Below are positions 1 to 8,770 of a stretch of 28,708 nucleotides of DNA, piece after piece. The translations under genes and the position numbers were made by a program. The notes beneath the pieces are model-generated. The model did no database searches. It was given only the letters and a program-made list of their open reading frames with translations, and was not told the origin of the DNA. Source of the stretch: Butyriboletus loyo (lineage: Eukaryota; Basidiomycota; Agaricomycetes; Boletales; Boletaceae); NCBI GenBank assembly GCA_038093515.1, contig JBBPSI010000282.1:1-28708 (forward strand), written 5' to 3'. How positions within the stretch are numbered: the first letter of the stretch is position 1; every line of letters begins with the position of its first letter.

Positions 1-1563
1 GGAAGACTTTTCGAACCCGACTCTAGGATAATAGTTGCATGTGATAGAGAATGGAATGGTACCCATGGCGGTGGTTAGGGAATTATTATGGTTGAACTGG
101 GTGATCTTGATCCAATCGGCCCAAGTTTCTTGTTCTTTAGCCACGTAGGTACGTAAGTATTGTTCCATCTCTCAATTTATCCGTTCGGTTTGGCCATCAG
201 ATTGCGGATGGTATGCCATAGAGACTTTCTGGGAAATGCCGAGAAGCTTGCAAAGCTCCATGGTAAAGTCCAATACAAACTGGGGTCCATGATCTGAAAC
301 TATAGTACAAGGAAGTCCGTGAATGCACCAAACATTGTCTCTAAAAATAACTGATAACTCCTTAGAAGAGGTAGTCGTCTTACAAGGGACGTAAATGACT
401 TCTTTGGAGAAGCGATCCACTATCGTACAGATGGCATCAAAGCCGTTTGAAGAAGGAAGTCCAGTAACAAAATCAACAGAAATATCTTCCCACGGATGAT
501 TAGCTGTGGGAAGTGGTAACAGTTTTCCTGCCGGTGCTTTTTGCTTACCCTTCGTGAGGGTGCATGCTTGACAGCTGTCTACATAACGTTTAATGTCCTT
601 TGTAACACCTGGCCATGTGAAATGCCGTGTAAGAAGATGAGCCGTTCGGGCCTGACCCGAATGTCCGGCTATAGGCGAATCATGGCAGATATTAAGTAAT
701 TGTATCCTAAGTGCCTTAGGCACAAAGACTTTTTTCTTTTCATTAATAAATACAGATTGTTCTGTATCATAATAAAATCCAGGTATTTCTTTTTGTTTTT
801 CTTTTTCGGATTCTTTTTGTAAAGTATCGTAAAAGGAAGAAGAAAGAGAAACTTTATTAAGGAAAAGGTTCGGTGGAAGTACCGTAATATTGGTATTATG
901 GTCCGTAACAGCTTCACCATGGTCTGCTCGACACGATAATGCATCTGCTCTGCCATTGGTTGAGCCTGGTTTGTAAATGAATAAATAATTGAATTCCTGG
1001 AGAAGCGCATGCCATCGTGCTTGTCTTCCTGACAGCGTTTGCGGCTTCTTCCAGTACTCGAGGTTCTTATGATCTGTCCAGATCTCGAACCCTTCTCTGC
1101 CAATTAAATAATGCCGCCATTCTTCCAAGGCGTGTATTACTGCCAGCAGTTCTTTATCGTAAATCGGATAATTCCGTTCCGCAGCATCGAAAGAGTGGGA
1201 AAGGAATGCACAGGGTCGCCAAAGATCATCCGTTCCTTTTACAGAAAGGACGGCGCCCACTGCTATATCCGAAGCGTCCGTTTCTACCCGCATCTCCTTG
1301 TCACGATCTGGGTAGGCTAATAAGGGCGCTGTGTGAAACTTCTTTTTCAGCGTGTCAAACGCCGTTTGTTCATCGTTACCCCATTTGAAAGGAGTATCCT
1401 TTTTTGTTAAGTTATTGAGGGGTCGGGCAATCTCCGAAAAGCCCTCGATGAATCTTCGATAATAGTTACATAGTCCCAGGAATGCTTGAACCTGCTTCAG
1501 ACGTGAGGGCGTTGGCCAGTCTCGGATGGCATCTGTCTTCTTCGACTGCATCTCAACACCGTT
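1..1563 (-). pseudogene. Delta-1 pol, 3' part: RT end, RNase H, integrase
   Basis: Reads on the minus strand from the RT thumb (DAIRDWPTPSRLKQVQAFLG) into RNase H (ETDASDIAVGAVLS, with DKELLAVIHALEEWRHYL and WTDHKNLEYW). The integrase zinc-binding region follows (HDSPIAGHSGQ with CQAC), then the core with IVDRFSKE, IVSDHGPQFV and HPQSDGQTERIN. An in-frame TGA at 172-174 ends the long open stretch where relatives have Arg. Beyond it the integrase C-terminal region continues to base 1 and off the window. The frame was cut from its upstream half by the solo LTR; removing the LTR and one 5-bp duplication makes the two halves contiguous in frame. Not functional. Confidence 0.85.
1559..1563. repeat. 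Target site duplication, left (CCGTT)
   Basis: CCGTT lies directly before the LTR start TGTTACAG and is repeated exactly after the LTR end GTAACA at 2385-2389. A perfect 5-bp duplication is usual for Ty3/gypsy integration. Confidence 0.9.
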
Positions 1564-1711
1564 TGTTACAGTTTTACCCCTAAGCGTACCCCGCCACTCG
1601 TTTTCCCACGCTCACGCGTCCCCGCCGCCCCCGCCGCCTTGCGATGCCGCCCATCGCCCGCTCCCCAGTCGCCTAGTGGACGTCATCCACTTCCCCGGTC
1701 GTTCCTGCAAG

Positions 1712-1733
1712 TCTCAGTGTCGCTACACTGAGA
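1712..1733 (+). other. Perfect hairpin in U3 of Alpha LTR
   Basis: Arms TCTCAGTGT (1712-1720) and ACACTGAGA (1725-1733) with loop CGCT. It is kept in both Alpha-1 LTRs with different loop bases (near 14603 and 20670). A partly re-paired version is present near 24017 in Alpha-s2. Confidence 0.6.
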
Positions 1734-1819
1734 TAGCCCCTGTCTCGTCGCCCCGTCGGGCCGGACCTTCAGCTGAGCTGTCGCGTCCCTTCTTATTTGA
1801 CCAATGACATTTGTTACAT

Positions 1820-1836
1820 CACGTGACTAGCACGTG
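1820..1836 (+). promoter_or_regulatory. Tandem E-boxes (CACGTG x2) in Alpha LTR U3
   Basis: Two CACGTG boxes 11 bp apart, each followed by ACTAG, just downstream of a CCAAT box near 1800. CACGTG is the known site of bHLH factors. In the old Alpha-1 LTRs the same boxes have decayed to CACATG or CATGTG. Function is inferred from the motif only. Confidence 0.5.
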
Positions 1837-2090
1837 ACTAGATTACGACGCGTCAGTACCTTCGCGTCGAGACCCGTATCCAAGGGCTCCGCCGTTCGCG
1901 CACCCTTCGCCCTGTGGGGCTCGCCTCATGGACATCGTCACTTCGCCTTCAGCACTTCTTATTCGCTGACGATGTCGCCATCTTACTCGGAGCATAGCTC
2001 CCTCGTTACCAGCACTTTGCCGCTTTCCCACTTTGCCGTTATGACTTGTGTCGACTCATAACCCTTTGCCCTCACTGCCACGCACAGCTC

Positions 2091-2159
2091 GGTCTGTGCA
2101 CGATACCCTCCAGTATATATGCTCGTACTTAGAGTAGTACGATTTCTTTAGCTAATTCT
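2091..2159 (+). promoter_or_regulatory. Alpha LTR core promoter and predicted transcript start
   Basis: GGTCTGTGCAC (2091-2101), 12 nt, then TATATAT (2114-2120). AGCTAATTCT follows at 2150-2159, 36 nt after the TATA start, and is the predicted 5' end of the RNA. A hairpin with arms TCGTACT (2123-2129) and AGTACGA (2136-2142) lies between. The upstream motif and its spacing recur in the Beta, Gamma and Delta LTRs. Confidence 0.65.
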
Positions 2160-2384
2160 ACGCATCTACCAAGTGCATAGTAATCTAGCAATATACCCCT
2201 TCTTGCCGATAAAGCCGATAAGAGCCTGCTCGATCTCGTCTGGTCGCCACCACACAAGATCTCGCCGACACTTGCTTTGCAAGACACCCGATAGCGTCGT
2301 CTACGCGAGTCGGCTAGTTTCCTCATTAGGCTCGAGCCCCTATAAGTGCTCGCTTGCTAGCTATTGTGCGCTACCAGCGTAACA

Positions 2385-2389
2385 CCGTT
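2385..2389. repeat. Target site duplication, right (CCGTT)
   Basis: Exact copy of 1559-1563 on the other side of the solo Alpha LTR. Confidence 0.9.
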
Positions 2390-3347
2390 TCTGGAAACTG
2401 TCATGCCTAAAAAGTCCACTTTGTCCGAAGAGAATACACATTTTTCTGGTTTTACATATAGGTCGTTTTCTCGAAGGCGTTGGAGTACTTCCTTTACTTT
2501 TTCCTCATGCTCTGCCCTTGTTTTCCCTTTTGTGAATATCATAACGTCATCGATATAAATAATGACGCATGCATACATGTTGTTGAAAATGTCGTTCATC
2601 ATATTTTGGAAGGTGGGCAGAGAGTTGGTAAGCCCAAAGTACATGACAGTGGGTTCGTAAGCCCCAATTGGCGTGATGAACGCGGCTTTCCACTCGTCTC
2701 CTTCCTTAATACAGATGTTATTAAATCCCCATCAGAGATCCAGTGCAGTAAAGATATCGGCACCTTTAAGCCTATCGATCAACTGCGGGATAAGGGGTAA
2801 CAGGTAACCGTTTTTAATGGTTCCATCGTTTAGATATCGATAGTCCATGACCAATCGCTTGTCTCCTGTTTTCTTGGGAATAAAGAACACGGGGCCGTCT
2901 GTGGTGACTTTGACGGTCTTATGTAACCCTTCTTTAATTCTTTTTCCACAAAACTCCGGATTTGGTCTTGTTCTTCGTCGGACATGGGAATGACACGGCC
3001 CTTTTTTGGTACAAAATCGGGTTTGAGATCTATTGTGTGATCCCATGGTTTCCGCTCAGGCATTCTTGCTGCCTCGTCCTCAGAGAAAACATCTAAGTAG
3101 TCATGAAATACCGTGGGTACTTTTTTGGCAACTCCAGGCTCTATAGTACAGCAAGAAGTAAGGTTCGATGAAGAAATTGAATCTGCGATAACTTTACAAT
3201 AAGGGGAACAATGATTGAAGGAAATAGTTTTGAAATGCCAATTGATGTCCGGATTATGGCATGCGAACCAATCGTAGCCAATAATCATTTGGTGAGAACC
3301 AAGAAGCAAAACGTAAGCCTCAATGGCTTCGTAATGTCCATCAATTT
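2390..3347 (-). pseudogene. Delta-1 pol, 5' part: protease-RT linker and RT
   Basis: From 3347 downwards the minus strand encodes the protease-RT linker (MIIGYDWFACHNPDINWHF, HDYLDVFSEDEA, KPWDHTIDLKPDF). The RT follows: VEKELKKGYIRPSKSPQ, the palm with YIDDVMIF and the FLGMTVSRNG block next to the solo LTR. Compared with relatives one base is missing around 2890-2900, so RT shifts frame in mid-fingers. A TGA at 2732-2734 replaces the Arg of the LDLRWG motif. The protease active site is not present; it would lie beyond the Gamma-1 insertion. Inactive. Confidence 0.82.
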
Positions 3348-3847
3348 TGTTATGCTTGGACTGGGTAAGTACGAGCGTAGACTTGGATATAGTTCTGGAA
3401 CTCAAGAAGTCTTCTAGACATTCAAGTCTAACCTTCGAGATGAAGGATTTATCCGGTGTTCGAGTTGAAGAAAGACGACTCGCTACTAGAGACGAGAGGA
3501 CAAGGATATCAATGATGATTCCAAGTAGATCTAGCTTAGGGTACAACGTAGCTAGATCTCATCGTATTTATACTATAGGGGAACGCGCACAGACCAAGGA
3601 TGAAAGAGGAAAGAGGGCTATCGTACAATACGGAGGAGAATTGCCATTGGGCGAAGGGAAGTCGTACGATAGAAGGTTATGGAATATTCCATAGGAGTAC
3701 CTTAAAGGGGAACGATAGATCGAGGGTTGGATCTCGCTATCTAAGAAGCGAAAGAGGAATATTCCGAGTTGCATCGGCTAAAAGGATAAGCTATCGTGAG
3801 ATATGCTTAAGTAGAAACAAAAGGAAAAGAAAGAATGAATCGTAACA
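3348..3847 (-). repeat. 3' LTR of Gamma-1
   Basis: A 500-bp LTR. On the minus strand it starts TGTTACGATTC next to the polypurine tract and ends CATAACA at 3348, where the Delta-1 coding sequence resumes. It has a promoter motif and TATA box of the same design as the other LTR families. No second Gamma LTR is in the window, so the ends were set from the terminal repeats and the flanking coding break. Confidence 0.8.
3565..3595 (-). promoter_or_regulatory. Gamma LTR core promoter
   Basis: On the minus strand GGTCTGTGCGC (3595-3585), exactly 12 nt, then TATAAATA (3572-3565). Same layout as in the Alpha, Beta and Delta LTRs. Confidence 0.65.
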
Positions 3848-3860
3848 TTACCCCCCCTTT
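3848..3860 (-). other. Polypurine tract of Gamma-1
   Basis: Minus-strand AAAGGGGGGGTAA directly before the LTR start TGTTACGA: the expected primer site for plus-strand DNA synthesis. Confidence 0.75.
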
Positions 3861-3882
3861 ACATTGGAAGTCATTGTACTTC

Positions 3883-4851
3883 CTAAAAGTCCATGGATCC
3901 GAAGACTGGGGATCCCGTGATGTTAGCGTAGCCAACATCGTCAATGACATCGTCTCCTTCATGAGGACAAACCTCTCCATGCTCTCGGTGTTCCAGTAGG
4001 TGTTCCTCACGGCTTTGGCGAATAGCACGTGTTAGGGAAGGGCTGTATAATGGGCGAGGAGGGTGATGATGTGAGGATCGTGAGGACCGGCTAGAAGATT
4101 GGGAAGAGGGGTTGGAATGTCTCCTTCGTGGGCAATGTGACTGGGGGTGACCAGGGGATGATTGGAGGCAGAAAGGGCATTGGTAGAGGGTACAATGGAT
4201 GCGAGTGTGTCTGAGGCGACGACAGGTGAAGCAAGTATCGTGGTAGAGAGGGTGGGAGCGAGGGAGAGGAGCATTGTTGCATACCCTCTGACGTTCTCGT
4301 TCTGCTGGAGTGAAATTCCTTTCTACTTCCTCGATTGCTTGGATTTCTTCTGTTGTCAAGGTGATTGAGTCATTGTCGGACAGAGGGTGTTCCCTAGTAG
4401 GTTCGGTCGGGTGGGTAGGGTGTTCGCATCGAGCAGGGGTGTCAATGGAGGCGTTTAAACGAGGGAGGGGGGACGAAGATAGTCGTTGGAGGAGGGGTCG
4501 AGGCGGTCTGACTCGTTCATCAATTTCCTGTACGAAGTCGGACATGCCTAGTTGATCCATAGCGACAAGGAGCTGTGTTTCCAGGTCGACCTGTGAGTGG
4601 CGCATGAGGGATACAATGAAATTGGGGGGGCGAGCATGAGGAAGATTGGCTAAGTGATCAATGAAGAGATTGAAACGTCTGGCTTGTAGGAAGGCCAGGC
4701 GAAGAGCATCAAGGGGGGACGAAGAGTCTAAACTGAAGTCTATGTCCCGAGACAGTCCGGAGTCTTGTAGCATCAGGGCGAGGAGGTGGAGGGTATCATC
4801 GTCGGAAGGTTCATGGAGGCGGCGAGCATATGGGTGATTTTCCTGGGCCAT
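3883..4851 (-). CDS. Extra 3' ORF of Gamma-1: helical domain plus two CCHC zinc knuckles
   Basis: An intact 322-residue frame that starts 10 nt after the pol stop and ends just before the polypurine tract, so it belongs to the element. Residues about 20-115 look mostly helical. A Pro/Ser/Thr-rich stretch follows, then an acidic segment (170-190). Two zinc knuckles come next: C-X2-C-X4-H-X4-C at 207-220 and C-X2-C-X6-H-X4-C at 225-240. The tail (about 240-280) is Ser/Arg/His-rich and basic. A protein of similar plan lies in the same place in Beta-1 and Beta-3. The layout resembles a capsid plus nucleocapsid module, so nucleic-acid binding is a fair inference, but the family is unknown to me. 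The start ATG is the first in frame and matches the start position in Beta. Unlike pol, this frame has no premature stop. Confidence 0.75.
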   Translation of the reverse strand: MAQENHPYARRLHEPSDDDTLHLLALMLQDSGLSRDIDFSLDSSSPLDALRLAFLQARRFNLFIDHLANLPHARPPNFIVSLMRHSQVDLETQLLVAMDQLGMSDFVQEIDERVRPPRPLLQRLSSSPLPRLNASIDTPARCEHPTHPTEPTREHPLSDNDSITLTTEEIQAIEEVERNFTPAERERQRVCNNAPLPRSHPLYHDTCFTCRRLRHTRIHCTLYQCPFCLQSSPGHPQSHCPRRRHSNPSSQSSSRSSRSSHHHPPRPLYSPSLTRAIRQSREEHLLEHREHGEVCPHEGDDVIDDVGYANITGSPVFGSMDF

Positions 4852-4861
4852 GTTCGTTTGT

Positions 4862-7800
4862 TTAGCGGGTGGTGGTTCGCTGAGAAGGGGGGAAATCGCG
4901 GGGATGGTTCTTCATATAATCTTTCAGCAACTGTTTGGCGTTGTTGAAGTTCTTTTCGGGTTCCCATGAGTTGTCAGCGGTGGGATATCCTTTCCATTTG
5001 ATCAGGAATCGGCGGCGATTGGGAGGTCCTTTGTGTCGTAAGATGGCTTCTACTTCGAACTCCTTTTCTCCACCGATAAGGTCAGGGGGTGGTTTTGGGA
5101 AGTTCGGGCCATGAACGTCGTTTTCACGATAGGGTGATAAGAGGGAAGCATGGAATATGTCATGAATCTTCCATGTTTTGGGGAGTCGGAGCTTGTATGT
5201 GATAGGGGATAGGGTGTCAATGATAACAAATGGGCCTTCTCTTTTTGGGGCAAATTTTGGGTTTTCAATTCGTCGATGAAGGTTTCTTGCTTCTAGCCAA
5301 ACTTTATCACCTTTTGAGAAGGGAGAGAAGGAGCGTGTGTTTCGAGATTTCATAGTCTGTTGGGCAAGGGCATGGGCTGCTAGTGCTTCGTTTCGTGCTG
5401 CTGTGAGTTGTTTCAAACGTTCTTCGACAGCGGGAAGGTTTGTTTCGGAGATAATGGTGGGAAAAGGACGGGGTTCATATCCCATCATTAAGAAGAACAG
5501 AGATTTCCCTGTGACTGAATGGGGGCGGTGATTGTGTGTGAATTCGGCGTGGGTGATGTTATCTGCCCAGGTGGATGGATTATTTCCACAAAAGATGCGA
5601 AGGTATGTTTCAACTTCCTGGTTAACTCTCTCTGTTTCTCCGTCTGTCTGGGGGTGGTATGCTGTTGAGAGGGAGAGGTTGTATCCTAGGAGTTTTCTGA
5701 GTTCTTTTGCGAAAGCAGAGGCAAACTGAGGGCCTCTGTCGGAGATTATCTTGTCGTATAATCCAAATCTGGCATATACTTTTAATAAAAAGAGGGAAGC
5801 AATTCCCGAGGAGTCCACGGTTTTCTTGGTAGGGCATAGAATTACCCCCTTAGTAAGCCCATGGTCGACCACGACCAATAGGGTATCAAAGCCATCGGCC
5901 GTCGGAGGGAGATTGGTGATGAGATCGCAGGAGATCTGCTGGAATGGCTGGGAGGTGGAGGAGGGGATCAGAGTCAAGGGGGGGGTCGTTGGGTGAGTAT
6001 TGGCCTTGTTCTGTTGACAGGCTGCGCATCCTTCAATGTACTTTCGGACGAAAGTAGCAAGACCAGGCCACCAGCATTCAGAAGCGACCAGTTGACGGGT
6101 TTTCAGGTATCCAGGATGGCCTGCTGTCGGGTGGTCATGGTGTCGCTCCAGCACGGTTTTTCGAAGGTCTGCAGGGATGTAGACCTGCCCTTGATACGTA
6201 AGGATGCCAGCATCAAATTTCCAGTCGGAAAGTTGAGATCTGAATTTCTGGGGAATTGTTCCTTCCATTGCTTGGAGGGAATCGAGGACAAGGGGGTCGG
6301 AAGAGGAGGATGAAGAGATACGATCTCGCAGTTCAGTGTCAATGAGGTTGGCAAAGAGGGTGGTGGGAAGGAGGGTGACATTGTCATTGTCAGTGTCAGT
6401 GGAGGGGATGAGGTCGGGTCGTCGAGATAACGCATCGGGGGCTGAGAGATCCTTTCCTGGTACATGGGTCATCTTTAGATCAAAGTCCGCAAGGTCTAGA
6501 AGCCATCATGCTTGGCATCGGTTCAGTTTCTGTGGTTGTCGGAAGTATGTAAGGTTCTTGTGATCGGTAAATCCGTTTACTGGGTACTGAGATCCTTGGA
6601 GGTAGTGGCGCCATGTTTTCAGGGCTCTGATTACTGCGAGGAGTTCTCGATCGTAGATGTTGTAGTTTCGTTCTGCTGGGGAGAAGGTTTGAGAAAGGTA
6701 GGCGCAGGGGTGCCATTCTCCATTGGCATCAGTCTGTAAAAGGACTCCTCCTGAGGCGTGTTTCGAGGCATCGGTGGTTATTGCAAATGGCCTGGCCAAG
6801 TCTGGCATGGTGAGGACTGGTTCTGAGAGGAATATATTCTTGAGGGTGGTGAAGGCGATTTGTTGACGTTCAAGCCATTCCCATGCTTGCGTCTTCTTCG
6901 TCAAGTCCAGGAGGGGTCGGGCGATGTCAGAATAATGGGGAATAAATCGTCGATAGAAATTGGCGAATCCTAGGAAGGATCGCACATCCTTGACCTTCTG
7001 GGGTGTCAGCCATTCTGAAATCCCTTTCAACTTCACTGGATCCATTGCTACCTGCCCTGGTTTGATGATCATTCCGAGGTATTCAACTTCCTTCGTTGCG
7101 AAATTGCATTTTTCTAGTTTGAGACATAGATCGAGTTCCTTCATTCATTGGAGGACTTGTCGGGTTCTTTCTTGATGGGTTTCTTCGTCAGGGGAGAAGA
7201 TGAGGATGTCGTCCATATAAATGACAAGCCATCCTTCTGCGATGAGGTCTCTGAATGAATCATTCATAAATCTTTGGAACGTGGGGGGAGAGTTGGAAAG
7301 TCCGAAAAACATTACTGTCGGTTCAAAGAGCCCTTTGTGTGTGATGAAGGCGGCTTTCCATTGATCTCCATCCTTGATTCGTACATTGTTGTATCCCCAT
7401 CGAACGTCAAACTTGGTGAAGACCTTGGCATCTTTTAGTTTATCGACGAGGTCAGATATTAGAGGAAGGGGGTATGCATCTTTGATTGTATGTTCGTTGA
7501 CATATCTGTAATCTTGGCAGGGGCGAAGTCCTCCATCCTTCTTTTTGACGAAAAAGAAGGGCGATGCTTGTGGGGATTTAGAGGGTCGGATTTTTCCTGT
7601 TCGCAGGTTTTCTTCTAAGAAGTCTTCCGTCGCCTTTCTCTCCTCAGGGTTTAATGGATAGATCTTCGAGACTTTTGGGACGAATGTTTCATCGAGGTGG
7701 ATCGCATGGTCATATGGTCGGGATGGGGGTACGTGATCTGTGGCTTCTTTTGCGAAGATTTCGCTGAATTCTTCATATTCTTTCGGAAGGGTGGGTTTTG

Positions 7801-8563
7801 GTTTGTTTCGTTCAGCTTCTTGTGCTAGTTTCGTGGAGGTGGTGAAGGCGCGAATTTGTTTTGCTTCAGGGGTGTTTGGAAAGTACCGAACACATTTCTT
7901 AAGTACTCGATTGAGGGAATATTGTCGTTTGGCTTTTTTGGTGAACATTTCAGGGGGTTGGTACCTGCAGAAGTCGAAGATCTTTTCTTGTTGGACATAG
8001 TCGACGTTGATATGCCCAGGAATGTTGAATTCTTTTTCTGGTTTCGAGTTCTTTGAGAGGTAGGTTCCTCGTTTCAACATATGCGAGAAATATAGGTCTA
8101 GGGATTTGTCTTTTGATTTGTCGATGGTAATGGTCTTCTTCTTCCAGTCGATGATGGGGTTGGTTGCTTTCAACCAAGGGAGTCCCAGGATTACGTTTTC
8201 TTTGCCACAGTGCATGACATAGAATTTCGTTTTCTGTACCACACTTCCTATTTTGAAGTAGAGGGAGGTGGTGAATCGGATGTCGCCATTCTTGTTTCTT
8301 GTTTGGTCGACATTTCGTACTGGAATGGGAGTGGGGAGTCGTTCTCGTGGTAGATGATGTTTTTTGACAAAGTCCCAGTCGATGCATGAGACATCTGCAC
8401 CTGAGTCTATGAGGGCGGAGGTTTCGACGATTTTTAGTGCTTCGTTTGGATCAATTAACTGAGCTGAGACTTTTATTGAACGTTTTTCTGAGTCAGCTAG
8501 TATTACAGGGGCGCATGATATGGAATGGGAGGGGACTCGCGTCGATCGAGGCCTCCGTTCTAA
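4862..8563 (-). pseudogene. Gamma-1 pol: protease, RT, RNase H, integrase, chromodomain
   Basis: One minus-strand frame broken by two TGA codons (7145-7147 and 6506-6508), both where relatives have Arg. Order: aspartic protease with LIDSGAD (about 8420-8400); the linker NVILGLPWL; RT with the YMDDILIF motif (about 7210); RNase H (ITTDASKHASGGVL, YDRELLAVIRAL); integrase with HHCC (HHDHPTAGHPGY, CAACQQNK), core VVVDHGLTKG, ISDRGPQF and DGETERVNQE. A GPY/F-type module (REGPFVIIDTLSP) follows, and a C-terminal chromodomain (FEVEAILRHKG, WKGYPTADNSWEPEKNF). No ATG lies near the start of this frame. It overlaps the gag stop in the -1 frame, so pol was probably made by ribosomal frameshifting. Apart from the stops it is well kept. 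Confidence 0.87.
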
Positions 8564-8569
8564 AAATCC
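8558..8569 (-). promoter_or_regulatory. Candidate -1 frameshift site between gag and pol of Gamma-1
   Basis: Gag ends GAT-TTT-TAG (stop at 8560-8562). A run of five T in this stretch lets the ribosome slip to the -1 frame (GGA-TTT-TTA), which is the pol frame and stays open into the protease. It is not a perfect X-XXY-YYZ heptamer, and decay may have altered it. Confidence 0.45.
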
Positions 8570-8757
8570 TCTTCCCAGTTGGTGAGAAGGTCTTTGAGGG
8601 TCGAAGTTCTGCCAACTTGTAGGGTTTCTTCATCCTCTTCATCGTCGCTTTCTACTTCAACCAGCCTGGGAACCTCTTTCTCTGCTCTCCTCACCTTCTT
8701 CTCAGGTCCTTTTCCCTTCTTCTTTGGGCAGTTCCGAGATAGGTGTCCATTTTTAGA
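8560..8757 (-). pseudogene. Gamma-1 gag, C-terminal fragment
   Basis: Minus-strand frame that keeps the second half of a CCHC nucleocapsid knuckle (KNGHLSRNCPKKK), followed by a Lys/Glu-rich basic-acidic tail (ESDDEEDEE) and stop TAG at 8560-8562. The first two cysteines and everything upstream (matrix, capsid) are lost at the junction near 8757. So Gamma-1 once had a normal zinc knuckle in gag in addition to those in its 3' ORF. Confidence 0.7.
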
Positions 8758-8770
8758 AGAGAGGGAAGTT
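8745..8770. other. Head-to-head junction of two truncated elements
   Basis: Gamma-1 (minus) stops inside its gag zinc knuckle and Beta-1 (plus) starts upstream of its protease, with no LTR, target duplication or spacer visible. Both elements have lost their 5' ends exactly here. The breakpoint is placed by eye. Confidence 0.6.

Larger units (their letters stand above)
1564..2384 (+). mobile_element. Solo LTR, Alpha family (Alpha-s1)
   Basis: An 821-bp LTR that begins TGTTACAG, ends CGTAACA and has no internal region. It sits inside the Delta-1 RT coding sequence between perfect CCGTT duplications. It is the reverse complement of the 819-bp LTRs of Alpha-1 and resembles the second solo LTR at 23869-24687. 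It is much richer in CG than the Alpha-1 LTRs: both CACGTG boxes (1820-1825 and 1831-1836) and a GACGCG stretch are intact, so this is a recent insertion. A solo LTR forms by recombination between the two LTRs of a full element. Small open frames inside it are chance. Confidence 0.93.
1..3347 (-). mobile_element. Delta-1, truncated Ty3/gypsy chromovirus (interrupted)
   Basis: Minus-strand remnant of a Ty3/gypsy element. It runs from the linker after protease through RT, RNase H and most of integrase, and leaves the window at base 1. Its 5' part is cut at 3347 by the 3' LTR of Gamma-1, and a solo Alpha LTR splits it at 1564-2384. No LTR of this copy lies in the window. The family assignment rests on close similarity of the integrase to Delta-2 (21923-22984), which keeps a Delta LTR. 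Confidence 0.85.
3348..8757 (-). mobile_element. Gamma-1, 5'-truncated Ty3/gypsy chromovirus with extra 3' ORF
   Basis: Minus-strand element in the order gag tail, pol (protease to chromodomain), 3' zinc-knuckle ORF, polypurine tract and 3' LTR. It was inserted into Delta-1 at 3347. Its 5' LTR and most of gag are missing: the sequence stops in the gag zinc knuckle near 8757, where Beta-1 begins on the opposite strand. The right boundary is known to about 10 bp. Confidence 0.85.

Noticed and set aside
1526..2061. Plus-strand open frames inside the Alpha-s1 LTR, with similar ones at 23839-24347
   Set aside because: They lie wholly within a solo LTR, are Pro/Arg/Ser-rich by base composition, and are not kept in Alpha-1.
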